A stretch of DNA of 64,000 bases from Nocardia higoensis (GTDB taxonomy: Bacteria > Actinomycetota > Actinomycetes > Mycobacteriales > Mycobacteriaceae). Positions 33,815 to 41,750 of this stretch are shown here, in pieces. The position numbers were made by a program, and so were the translations under genes. The notes below the pieces were generated by a model. That model was not told the DNA's origin. It saw nothing but the letters and a program-made list of their open reading frames with translations, and ran no database searches. The stretch covers positions 62,001-126,000 of the forward strand of contig NZ_JADLQN010000003.1 of the NCBI RefSeq assembly GCF_015477835.1. The letters are read 5' to 3'. The first letter of the stretch is position 1; every line of letters starts with the position of its first letter.

Positions 33815-34111
33815 ATGTATCTCAACGATATCTGGATAGTCCTGGCGGTAGCGCCGTTGTCGTCGTTGCTCGTCCTCGTCCCGTTCTTCATCGATTTCCG
33901 ATCCCGTCGACATCGTGTCCCGATCACCGCATCGCCGACCCGAATCCGGACTTCGCATCACACGCCGTTCCGCCCCTACAGCCTCGAAGTCGCCAGAGCG
34001 ATAACCATCGAGCACGCCGACTGCCCAAGCAGCCGATGCGGCGCGAAAGCGTCCGCGATAAGCGTGCTCACCGCCGCGGGGCTCGCCTGCACGGCGAGGA
34101 GCCACCGGTGA
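33815..34111 (+). CDS. Microprotein 1: membrane segment plus His/Cys motif
   Basis: 98 residues from ATG 33815, with AGGGG upstream. One N-terminal membrane helix (IWIVLAVAPLSSLLVLVPFF) is followed by a basic stretch. The C-terminal module is ITIEHADCPSSRCGAKASAI followed by SVLTAAG. The pattern H-x2-C-x4-C-x2-K-x2-A recurs in the third gene and, slightly altered, in the second. The stop codon overlaps the next start (GTGA). No known family is recognised. Confidence 0.6.
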   Translation: MYLNDIWIVLAVAPLSSLLVLVPFFIDFRSRRHRVPITASPTRIRTSHHTPFRPYSLEVARAITIEHADCPSSRCGAKASAISVLTAAGLACTARSHR

Positions 34112-34332
34112 GCGTCCATGAGTTGAGGCCACGCAAGAAGCCACCCCTCAACGAGGGCTGCGAGAACGGGTCCGTGCCCGGCATCACCGAGCGGTGGGCG
34201 CGCGGGATCATCACCATCCACGAGGGGTGCGAACCGGCCTGCCCGCGCAAGGCGACGGCCGTGCGGTATCTCGCGGACATGGAGCCCACGACCGAATCCG
34301 ACCCTGGACCGCCGCAGAACGACCAGGCATAG
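34108..34332 (+). CDS. Microprotein 2: soluble His/Cys motif
   Basis: 74 residues from GTG 34108, with GAGGAG upstream and a 4-bp overlap with microprotein 1. It is basic at the N-terminus (VSVHELRPRKKPPLNEG) and has the module ITIHEGCEPACPRKATAVRY, a C-x3-C variant of the same motif. There is no membrane helix. A longer in-frame reading from 34036 overlaps microprotein 1 and lacks a ribosome site. Confidence 0.6.
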   Translation: MSVHELRPRKKPPLNEGCENGSVPGITERWARGIITIHEGCEPACPRKATAVRYLADMEPTTESDPGPPQNDQA

Positions 34333-34342
34333 GCAGGCTCGT

Positions 34343-34657
34343 ATGTGGGACATCATCGTCGTGTTCACGGTGGTGACCGGTGCCGCCGCACTCGCGTTCT
34401 GCCTCGTCTCCCCAGCAGACCACATCGAGGCCCCGCCAATGGAGCGCACGCCTCGCCCACCCACCTGCACCGACACACGGCCGATTCCTCCGTGGGTGCA
34501 CACGACACCAGCCCAGCCCCTATCCATCACCCAGGCACACCAAGTGATGCAAGACCACATCGACTGCCCACCCTGGCTGTGCGCAATGAAAACCGCCGCG
34601 ACGCAGACCCTGCGCGAATCCGGCCGCATCACCCTGCGACGCAAGCCACTGTGGTGA
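34343..34657 (+). CDS. Microprotein 3: membrane segment plus His/Cys motif
   Basis: 104 residues. The N-terminal helix is IIVVFTVVTGAAALAFCLV, followed by a Pro/Thr-rich linker and the C-terminal module VMQDHIDCPPWLCAMKTAAT with a downstream TLRESGRIT. This module aligns with that of microprotein 1. The ATG follows AGGCAGG. The two cysteines and the histidine could bind a metal or be redox-active. Confidence 0.6.
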   Translation: MWDIIVVFTVVTGAAALAFCLVSPADHIEAPPMERTPRPPTCTDTRPIPPWVHTTPAQPLSITQAHQVMQDHIDCPPWLCAMKTAATQTLRESGRITLRRKPLW

Positions 34658-34679
34658 ACCCCGAGGAGCAGAAGCCACC

Positions 34680-34904
34680 ATGCTGCCCAAACGCGAGAAG
34701 ACCACCGACATCCACCCGTACCCGATCCAGCCGGCGCCACTTTCGGTTATCGCGCGCACCTACGAGGCCATGCGGAAAGCCTGGCCCGAACTCGACCACA
34801 CCCCCATGCCTGCCGACACCCAGACCGCCGACGCGGCGGTCTGCAAGCGCATCACCCATTTCCGCAACGACGACAACGCCTCGATGATGGGCGGCTGGAC
34901 CTGA
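34680..34904 (+). CDS. Microprotein 4: small soluble protein of the cluster
   Basis: 74 residues from ATG 34680 with GAGGAG about 12 bases upstream. No membrane helix and only one cysteine; it does not carry the His/Cys module of its neighbours. It has a mid-region helix (SVIARTYEAMRKAWPELD). It is followed within 30 bp by a strong terminator, so it is the last gene of the cluster. Confidence 0.5.
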   Translation: MLPKREKTTDIHPYPIQPAPLSVIARTYEAMRKAWPELDHTPMPADTQTADAAVCKRITHFRNDDNASMMGGWT

Positions 34905-34931
34905 TCGGCTACCTGATCAGACATCTGTCGG

Positions 34932-34959
34932 CGGGCGGCGGACAACCGTCCGCCGCCCG
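34932..34959 (+). terminator. Terminator of the microprotein cluster
   Basis: A 12-bp perfect stem (CGGGCGGCGGAC with its complement), AACC loop, followed by TTCTCTT. Confidence 0.85.
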
Positions 34960-35094
34960 TTCTCTTCCAGGAATTCAACGTCGGCCACACCTACGAGAAC
35001 GTCGCCCGGCACGCCTCGTCTTCTCCGGTCGTGGCCCAGACCAGCTCGCACGGCAACTCCGCGAGCCGTAGCCCCACTTCGGGGCTGAGCTGCG

Positions 35095-35445
35095 TCAGGA
35101 CGCCGGAGTGGCCGCGAAACCGGTTGAAGTGACCGTGATGACGCATGGCTCAGCACGACGGTCCGTTTCGTGCACGGCCTCCATCAAGTGGGTCGACATC
35201 AGTGTCATCCACCACTCCCACGGTGGCTCCGGGGCCACTCCGCGTTCCGCTTCTTCGGCGATCCTGCGGTAATAGGAATGGAGTTCCGGTGCGGTGAAGA
35301 CAATCTCGATCGGGCTGTCCAGTCTGCGGTCACCACGTGAGTCGACTCTCAGGCGCCCTTTATCGGCCCGGCTTATCCCCAGCGTCCAATCCCGTCCGGC
35401 CTGGACGACCGACTCGATGAGTTCGGTGGTGGTTGGCTCAGCCAC
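35095..35445 (-). CDS. Uncharacterised small protein
   Basis: 116 residues from GTG 35445, which has a strong GGAGGAGG ribosome site. Mixed alpha/beta: TTTELIESVVQAGRDWTLGI, LDSPIEIVFTAPELHSYYRR, then PPWEWWMTLMSTHLMEAVHE. No known motif is visible. It is divergent from an SRPBCC gene with 164 bp between the starts. The longer reading to 35583 lacks a ribosome site. Confidence 0.6.
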   Translation of the reverse strand: MAEPTTTELIESVVQAGRDWTLGISRADKGRLRVDSRGDRRLDSPIEIVFTAPELHSYYRRIAEEAERGVAPEPPWEWWMTLMSTHLMEAVHETDRRAEPCVITVTSTGFAATPAS

Positions 35446-35609
35446 GGCAGCCTCCTCCGGGATAGGCGGTGATGATATCGCCGCTGTTGCCGGCGACAGC
35501 GGCCCAGCCTTCCGCTTCTCCTGTCCGCGAGGGAAACTGGAATGGCGGAGATGCCGGTATCGGTGTCGCACCGCGTCGAACACCGACCGAGATCCGAAGG
35601 AACCCTTTT

Positions 35610-36101
35610 ATGCGTCTGCGCGATACCCCCACCGTCGAGGTCACCGAGCGTCTGGCCTGTAGTCCCGAGCGCGCGTGGGCGCTGGTCACCGACATCGAGT
35701 TGCCGACGCGAGCCGATGGCGAGTTGAAGAAGGTGGAGTGGTTGGACGGCGCGACCGGGGTCGCCGTCGGTGCCCGATTCCGTGGCTACAACGCCAGCGA
35801 CCAGATGGGCGAGTGGCACACCGAGCCGGAGATCATCGAGGTCGAAGAGGGTCGCCGCTGGGTGTGGCGGGTGGGACCGGCGGAGGCACCGATCGCCTTC
35901 TGGGGCTTCGAGGTCGAGTCCGCGAGTGACGGCGGCGCTGTCGTTCGACAGTGGGCGAAGGTCGGTACGGGGCGGTCACCGCTTTCGGCGTTCATCGACC
36001 AGCATCCGGAGAAAGAGGGCAGGATTCTCGCTCACCGGCTGGCGGTCTGGCGGGACGGTATGGCAGCCAACTTGGCGGTACTCGCGCAATTCGCGGAGTG
36101 A
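35610..36101 (+). CDS. SRPBCC/START-like ligand-binding protein
   Basis: 163 residues of the polyketide cyclase/SRPBCC fold: VTERLACSPERAWALVTDIE at the N-terminus, a central VGARFRGYN and EWHTEPEIIEVEEGRRWVWR, and a C-terminal helix (HRLAVWRDGMAANLAVLAQF). The ATG follows AAGGA. Such proteins bind hydrophobic ligands; the ligand is unknown. Confidence 0.8.
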   Translation: MRLRDTPTVEVTERLACSPERAWALVTDIELPTRADGELKKVEWLDGATGVAVGARFRGYNASDQMGEWHTEPEIIEVEEGRRWVWRVGPAEAPIAFWGFEVESASDGGAVVRQWAKVGTGRSPLSAFIDQHPEKEGRILAHRLAVWRDGMAANLAVLAQFAE

Positions 36102-36152
36102 TCCCGCTGACCTCTCTGCGGGCACTTTCCGCGACCTCCCGCAATCATGCGA
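36100..36152 (+). repeat. Imperfect intergenic repeat, copy A; rest of gap 36102-36721
   Basis: About 53 bp resembling 37255-37306 (roughly 80% by eye, sharing CGGCACTTTC-like and CGCAATC-TGCGA blocks). Directly after it, 36160-36185 is a 26-bp exact match to the end of the TerD-VWA gene (38617-38642). The remaining gap to 36721 contains no gene I can support. Confidence 0.5.
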
Positions 36153-36721
36153 GGTGACCACATCGACCGGATCGCCGACGAGGACTTCCACTTCGACGCC
36201 CGGAGATGATGCGGATGCCGGGCTACGCACACCAGCCCAACCGGCGCCGGGGCGGCACAGTAGGTCCAGGGACGTACTGTGCCGCCCGCGACGCGGTAGC
36301 CGATCGACAGGCGTACCCCGGCTGATGCCGTGTCCAGGAAGGTCGATGCGGTAATTGGTCGGGGTGGCGAGTTGCCCGGTGCGGGTTGAGCAGGGTCGAG
36401 TCCGCTGCATACCAGGAGGGGAACTCCCGAGGCCGAGGTAATCGTTCGAACGACAGAACCGGAAGGGCAGGCAATGCGGAGATGCGCATTCGCGCTGTCG
36501 CGCAAAAGAGGCGCCCGCACCTGACACGACCGGATCCGGTCCGTCATCGGCGCCACCATAAATGTCAGCGCTCTGTCCTGGCATATGCGCTGATGCCGTC
36601 TGCCTGCACCCGCCGTGGACGGTGGCCGGCAGAAGCCACCGTCGACAGCGCGGTGCGGCGCAAATATGCGATGCCGAGACGACTCCGGTCTCGCCGAAGG
36701 CGTGCTCTACCGCGGGCAGCG

Positions 36722-37234
36722 CTACATTCGCAACCACCGGAGCGTTGGGCAATAGCTCTGCATCACCGCCACGACATCTTCGACGGTATCCGGCAAAACC
36801 TTGATCGCCGTTATGGCGAGCGGCGCAACTCCCAACGCAGTGGCCAGGAGTGAGGTGGCGCGAAACACGCCACCGGCTCTCGCGCCCACACTGCGCAGAT
36901 CGACGAGGTTGATACGAATCCACTTCTGCCCCCTCACCTTTTCGATCTGTACCGATTCTATTTCCTGCCAGGCTATTCTTCCTATTCCTGGAAGCAGTAT
37001 CCCGAGAGGGTCGATGATCAGTTCGGGTGTGGTATTTCGTATGTGAGTCAGGCCGTAGCTCAGTAGAGAAATACCGAAGAACAGCTCGATTATCGGAATG
37101 ACGCGAGCGGTGTCGGCATCCAGAAAGAACGTCAGTCCGCTGAAGACCAGCAGAAGGATTCCCAGGGTCGAGGCGACCACTGCGATCAATCGGACGGATG
37201 CGGGATAGACGGTTGCAGGATCCGGTTGGTGCAC
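36722..37234 (-). CDS. Small membrane protein with PH-like domain
   Basis: About 170 residues. Two adjacent membrane helices (VRLIAVVASTLGILLLVFSG and VIPIIELFFGISLLSYGLTH) precede a soluble part (ELIIDPLGILLPG, RIAWQEIESVQIEKV, WIRINLVD) typical of the bacterial PH-like domain of STM3941/YcxB type. The start is uncertain; the GTG at 37234 puts the helices near the N-terminus. The function is unknown. Confidence 0.65.
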   Translation of the reverse strand: MHQPDPATVYPASVRLIAVVASTLGILLLVFSGLTFFLDADTARVIPIIELFFGISLLSYGLTHIRNTTPELIIDPLGILLPGIGRIAWQEIESVQIEKVRGQKWIRINLVDLRSVGARAGGVFRATSLLATALGVAPLAITAIKVLPDTVEDVVAVMQSYCPTLRWLRM

Positions 37235-37254
37235 AATGTGAAGATACGGCGTCC

Positions 37255-37306
37255 GATCTCGCTGACGCCCTGCCGGCACTTTCTCGCTCCTCGCGCAATC
37301 GTGCGA
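37255..37306 (+). repeat. Imperfect intergenic repeat, copy B
   Basis: The partner of 36100-36152, located between the membrane-protein gene and the TerD-VWA gene. Confidence 0.5.
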
Positions 37307-37439
37307 TCGACCGACGCGCCGATGCCGCGACCCGGTGATACTCGACGGATGATGCCGGTCTCTCTGTCGGCGCTGGGCCGAAAGAGAGGCTGAGCAGCAC
37401 GATCGGACGCGCGAATCCCTGCGGCGAGAAAGAAGGCCA

Positions 37440-38717
37440 GTGACCGCGATCTGCTTGGTGAAAGGCCAGAACAGCGCCCTGCCCGCGAGCGAGATCACGA
37501 TCTCGGTGCAGGTGGCGGCGCCGGTCGACGTGTCGGCGCTGCTGGTGACGGCGAGCGGAAAAGTTCGGTCCGACAACGACTTCGTGTTCTACAACAATCC
37601 CACCGGTCCCGGTGTGCGATTGACTCCCGGAGCAGCGGGATCGGCCGCCTCGCTGTCGATCTCGACTTCCGCGATCCCGGCCGAGATCGCCGAAGTCCGG
37701 GCCGTGATCACGCTGGACGACCAGAGCGCCACCTTCCGGCACCTGCCCGCACCGCTCGCGATCGTCGCGGACAAGTTCGGGAATCCGTTGTTCCACTTCC
37801 GCGTCGAGCAGCTCACCGAGGAGTCGGTGCTGATCGCGTTCGAGTTGTATCGGCGCGACGGGACGTGGAAGGTACGCGCGATCGGCCAGGGTTATGCGGG
37901 TGGGTTCGCCGAGTTGGTGACCGCGCACGGCATCGTGGTGGACGAGCCGCCGACGATCTCGCCCTTGCCTACCGCGGCGCGGCCGCTGGTCCGCTTCGTC
38001 CCCGGCGAGAATCTGCTGTCGTTGGAGAAACGTCGGCAGCTGAATCTCCGGAAAGAGGCCGTTCTCGACGTTCTCACCACCAAGGGCGCACAGGACGAAC
38101 GGGCACGGATCGTGCTGGTCATCGACAAGACGGGCAGCATGGGGGCGCTGTACCGGATGGGGGTGATCCATCGCGTGGTGCAACGGATGGTTCCGGTGGC
38201 GATCCAGCTCGACGACGACGGCAAGCTCGAACCGTATCTCTACGCCAAGGATTTCGCCTCGTTGCCGCCGGTGACGATCGAGGGCGCGGAGCAGTGGTGC
38301 GACACCTACCTGCACATGGCAGGCAGGCACGGCGGGATCGATTACGCCCGCATCGGCGGGGTCAACAACGAGATCCCGATCATGCGAGAGATCATCGACA
38401 CCCTCGATCCGACGATCGATCCCACCCTGGTGCTGTTCTTCACCGACGGCGGGTTCAACCAGAAGAGCAAGATCGCCGCTCTGCTGCGGGAAGCCTCCTG
38501 CCTGCCGATCTTCTGGCAGTTCATCGGGCTGGGCGCGGCGAACTACGGCCTGCTGCGCGCACTGGACACGATGGACGGCCGGGTGGTCGACAACGCGGGG
38601 TTCTTCGACGTCGACGACATCGACCGGATCGCCGACGAGGACCTGTATCGGCGGCTGCTCGGCGAGTTCCCGGACTGGTTGCGGGCCGCCAGGGCAGCGG
38701 GCGTGCTGCGGCGGTAG
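37440..38717 (+). CDS. TerD-VWA (TerF-like) protein
   Basis: 425 residues. The N-terminal TerD domain (residues about 1-175) has SGKVRSDNDFVFYNNP, GAAGSAASLSISTSAIP, LIAFELYRRDGTWKVRAIG and GYAGGFAELV. A VWA domain follows with the MIDAS-type DKTGSMG (in VLVIDKTGSMG) and a later VLFFTDGG. Ter-type proteins act in tellurite, phage or stress resistance and bind calcium or other metals; this is the TerF arrangement. Start GTG 37440 follows GAAGG. No other ter genes are adjacent. Confidence 0.9.
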   Translation: MTAICLVKGQNSALPASEITISVQVAAPVDVSALLVTASGKVRSDNDFVFYNNPTGPGVRLTPGAAGSAASLSISTSAIPAEIAEVRAVITLDDQSATFRHLPAPLAIVADKFGNPLFHFRVEQLTEESVLIAFELYRRDGTWKVRAIGQGYAGGFAELVTAHGIVVDEPPTISPLPTAARPLVRFVPGENLLSLEKRRQLNLRKEAVLDVLTTKGAQDERARIVLVIDKTGSMGALYRMGVIHRVVQRMVPVAIQLDDDGKLEPYLYAKDFASLPPVTIEGAEQWCDTYLHMAGRHGGIDYARIGGVNNEIPIMREIIDTLDPTIDPTLVLFFTDGGFNQKSKIAALLREASCLPIFWQFIGLGAANYGLLRALDTMDGRVVDNAGFFDVDDIDRIADEDLYRRLLGEFPDWLRAARAAGVLRR

Positions 38718-38725
38718 GCGCGGGG

Positions 38726-39952
38726 TCAGCTCGGGCGGGCCATACCCAGTTGCTCGGAAACCCGTAGTGCGACTTCGATATCGAGCCGGTCCACCGTCAG
38801 CGGATGGCCGAGCACTTCCTCCGCTCGACGGATGCGGTAATGCACGGTGTTCTTGTGGATGTGCATGCGCGCAGCGGCGTCGGTGAGGCTGCCGCGACAG
38901 TCCAGGTAGGTGCGCACGGTTTCGCGCAGGCGGGCGGTGGTCTCGTCCTCGCGCATGAGTTCGCCGAGCACACGGTGCACCCAGGCGCGGGTGTCGGGCA
39001 GGTGGTCCATCAGCAGACCGGTCAAGGCCACTCGCGCATGCAGGGTCAGGGGTGAGCCGGTGTCGGCGAGCAGGGCGAGGTTGCGGGCGCGCTGGGCGTC
39101 GCGGAAGGTCTGGCGGAAGCCGTCGAGGCCGGCACCCAGGTCGCCGACCGCGACGTGAATGCCTTTGCGGCGGGCGAGGTCTCGTTCGAGCCGTGGGACG
39201 TCGAGGGAGGGTTTGCCCGCCGAGGAGATCCACACCCAGCAGTTCTGTTCGTCGATCAGCGCGGTGAGCGGTTCTTTGCCGGTGGCGGCGGTGAGCATCG
39301 CGACGCCCGCGCGCAGCAGCTCGCTCGCGGGGACGGCGGCTTGGCGGACCGAGACGATGGCCGCCAGGTGCCAGCCGCGCAGGGAGGTGGCCAGCATGTG
39401 TTCGGCGGAGGCGAGGTCCAGGTTCTCGGTGTCGAGCACCGCGCGAATCTGCGCGGCGCGCATGGTGTCCGAGCGCATGTCCCAGCGCCTGCGCTCGCTT
39501 TCGTAGATGTCGACGATGCCTTCGATGACGCGGTCGATGTAGGTGTTGACCACCGTCGCGCCGCGGCCCGCGGTCTCCAGCGCGATGTCGGCGGGCAGCT
39601 CGGACGCGCGGAGTTCGCCGATGATCCGCTGGGTGAGCCAGTGCTCGCCGAGCCGGTAGGCGCGCAGCAACGCTTCTGGCGCCATGCCCTGCTGGGCGAC
39701 GCGGCGGGCGTATTCGGCGGCGGCCAGCGGCACGGTGATGTCGTCACGGGAGGCGCTGAGGGCGAGCATGTCGATGATGGCGGCGAGGTTGGACCCGGTG
39801 CTGGCGATCATCAGCCGCCGTACTTCGTCGTCGTGGTGGAACTCCGGGATCCGGTCGACGAACATCGTGGTGATCTCGTCGAGGAGCGGATCGAAATCCT
39901 CCCTGAGACGTGCGGCGACCGCGCGGGTGGCCTCGTCGACGTCCGTACTCAT
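38726..39952 (-). CDS. PucR/CdaR-type transcriptional regulator
   Basis: 408 residues. An N-terminal helical RsbRD-like region is followed by a GGDEF-like middle and a PucR C-terminal helix-turn-helix (AAARMHIHKNTVHYRIRRAE, then EVLGHPLTVDRLDIEVAL). Start ATG 39952; the longer reading to 40249 runs into the divergent promoter and gene. It is divergent from the acyl-CoA ligase operon with 169 bp between, so it probably controls that operon. Confidence 0.88.
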   Translation of the reverse strand: MSTDVDEATRAVAARLREDFDPLLDEITTMFVDRIPEFHHDDEVRRLMIASTGSNLAAIIDMLALSASRDDITVPLAAAEYARRVAQQGMAPEALLRAYRLGEHWLTQRIIGELRASELPADIALETAGRGATVVNTYIDRVIEGIVDIYESERRRWDMRSDTMRAAQIRAVLDTENLDLASAEHMLATSLRGWHLAAIVSVRQAAVPASELLRAGVAMLTAATGKEPLTALIDEQNCWVWISSAGKPSLDVPRLERDLARRKGIHVAVGDLGAGLDGFRQTFRDAQRARNLALLADTGSPLTLHARVALTGLLMDHLPDTRAWVHRVLGELMREDETTARLRETVRTYLDCRGSLTDAAARMHIHKNTVHYRIRRAEEVLGHPLTVDRLDIEVALRVSEQLGMARPS

Positions 39953-40121
39953 GCCCGGACCGTACCGGAGGGTTTGCTGTGGTTCGGACGCTTTCCCCGG
40001 CTTGTTGTGCTGCTGGCACAAAGCCAGGCGAAGACTCTGGGGCGCGGGCCCGTAGCCCTGCCCCACCGTCAGGCTTACCTTCGAGATGTAATCCGCATCA
40101 CATCGACCCGGTGAGGGAATC

Positions 40122-41624
40122 GTGCAACATATTGTCGGTTTGCCGGAGTTCCGCGCCACGTGGCATCCCAGCGGCGCGTGCATCGCAGACGATCGCGAAC
40201 AATTGGACAACCAATCCTTCGCCCGCCGGGTGCGGGCGGCGGCGACCATTCTTCACGCCCACGGGATTCGACAGGGCGATGTCGTCGCGGTGGTTCTTCC
40301 GAATCGTCTCGAATTCGCCGTGATCATGTTCGCCGCGTGGCGGCTGGGCGCGGCGGTCACGCCGGTGCGGCCGGACTCCACCGCCGAGGAGATCGGCTAC
40401 CAGGTGCGCGACAGTGCTGCCTCGGTGGTGGTCACCGTGACCGGCGAGGAGCCAGGGACGCTGGCCATGGCCGAGGTGGCGGGCACCGGCGTCGAGGAGG
40501 GCGCGCACGAGGCCGTCACGCCGGAGTCGGACGAGCCCGCGCTGATCATCTACACCAGCGGCACCACCGGGCAGCCGAAGGGCGTGGTGCTCGAGCACGG
40601 CAACGTCGCGGCCATGTGCGACATGGTGGTGAAGGCGTTCGGCCTGGACGACACCGACCACAGTCTGCTGATCCTGCCGCTGTTCCACGTCAACGGCATC
40701 GTCGTGAGCATCCTGTCGCCGCTGCTGGCGGGCGGCCGCGTCACGATCGCCGGGCGGTTCTCGGCCTCGGCCTTCTTCGACGTGGTCGAACGGGTCCGGC
40801 CGACCTACTTCTCGGCGGTGCCCTCGATCTACGCCATGCTGGTCGCCCAGCCGGCGAGCACCGTGCCCGACATGTCCTCGCTGCGGCGGGTGGTCTGCGG
40901 CGCCGCCCCGATGCCCGCCGAGCTGATCGGCCGCTTCGAATCCCGGTTCGGCGTCCCGATCGTCGAGGGCTACGGATTGTCCGAGGGCACCTGCGCCTCC
41001 ACGCTCAACCCGCCCGCCGGACCGCGCAAACCGGGCACGGTCGGCGTCGCGCTGCCCGGCCAGACCGTGGCGATCATGGACCCCGAGGGCCGCCTGGTGG
41101 CCGACGGTGAACGCGGCGAGGTGGTGATCCGCGGCGCCAATGTGATGCGCGGCTACCTCGGCAGGCCCGAGGCCACCGCGCAGACGATCATCGACGGCTG
41201 GCTGCACACCGGCGACGTCGGCTACCTCGACGAGGACGGCTACCTCGTGCTGGTCGACCGGATCAAGGACATGATCATCCGCGGCGGGGAGAACATCTAC
41301 CCCAAGGAGATCGAGAACGTCCTGCACAGCCATCCCGCGGTGCTCGAGTCCGCGGTGGTCGGCGCGCCCGACCCGGTGCTCGGCGAGGTGCCGGTGGCGT
41401 ATGTGGTGACGATGCCCGAGGCGACGGTCGACGCCGAAGAACTCCTCGCGCACTGCCGGGCTTCGCTGACCCGCACGAAGGTGCCGGTGTCACTCGACAT
41501 CACCGAGGCCCTGCCGCGCAACGCGGTGGGCAAGATCGACAAGAAGAAGCTGAGAGTTCTCGCTGCCGCGGCAGACTCCACAGCCGCTACGGCGGATACG
41601 GCAATCGCCGTCGCCGGAGCATAG
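40122..41624 (+). CDS. Acyl-CoA ligase (AMP-binding, FadD-like)
   Basis: 500 residues of the ANL superfamily. The P-loop is IIYTSGTTGQPKG, A5 is VEGYGLSEGTCAS, A7 is WLHTGDVGYLDEDG, A8 is DRIKDMIIRGGENIYPKEIE, and the catalytic A10 lysine is in PRNAVGKIDKKK. It activates a carboxylic acid to its CoA thioester via an acyl-adenylate. The GTG start follows GAGGGAA. It is the first gene of a three-gene operon with a DUF3556 membrane protein and an FAD oxidoreductase. The C-terminal 25 residues are Ala/Thr-rich. Confidence 0.92.
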   Translation: MQHIVGLPEFRATWHPSGACIADDREQLDNQSFARRVRAAATILHAHGIRQGDVVAVVLPNRLEFAVIMFAAWRLGAAVTPVRPDSTAEEIGYQVRDSAASVVVTVTGEEPGTLAMAEVAGTGVEEGAHEAVTPESDEPALIIYTSGTTGQPKGVVLEHGNVAAMCDMVVKAFGLDDTDHSLLILPLFHVNGIVVSILSPLLAGGRVTIAGRFSASAFFDVVERVRPTYFSAVPSIYAMLVAQPASTVPDMSSLRRVVCGAAPMPAELIGRFESRFGVPIVEGYGLSEGTCASTLNPPAGPRKPGTVGVALPGQTVAIMDPEGRLVADGERGEVVIRGANVMRGYLGRPEATAQTIIDGWLHTGDVGYLDEDGYLVLVDRIKDMIIRGGENIYPKEIENVLHSHPAVLESAVVGAPDPVLGEVPVAYVVTMPEATVDAEELLAHCRASLTRTKVPVSLDITEALPRNAVGKIDKKKLRVLAAAADSTAATADTAIAVAGA

Positions 41625-41750
41625 AAAACCGCGATACCCGACCGCATCCCACCCGAAACGAATTCTCGGGCAGGTGAGTGCTGCGCCCGATTCGCCCGTC
41701 GGCGCAATTCGTTCCACAGCTCTATTTCATCCGACAGAAAGGGCCGGACA

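Noticed and set aside
35976..39233. 1085-residue open reading frame antisense to the TerD-VWA and neighbouring genes
   Set aside because: It spans several real genes and intergenic regions and shows low-complexity Arg/Asp/Val content typical of antisense shadows.
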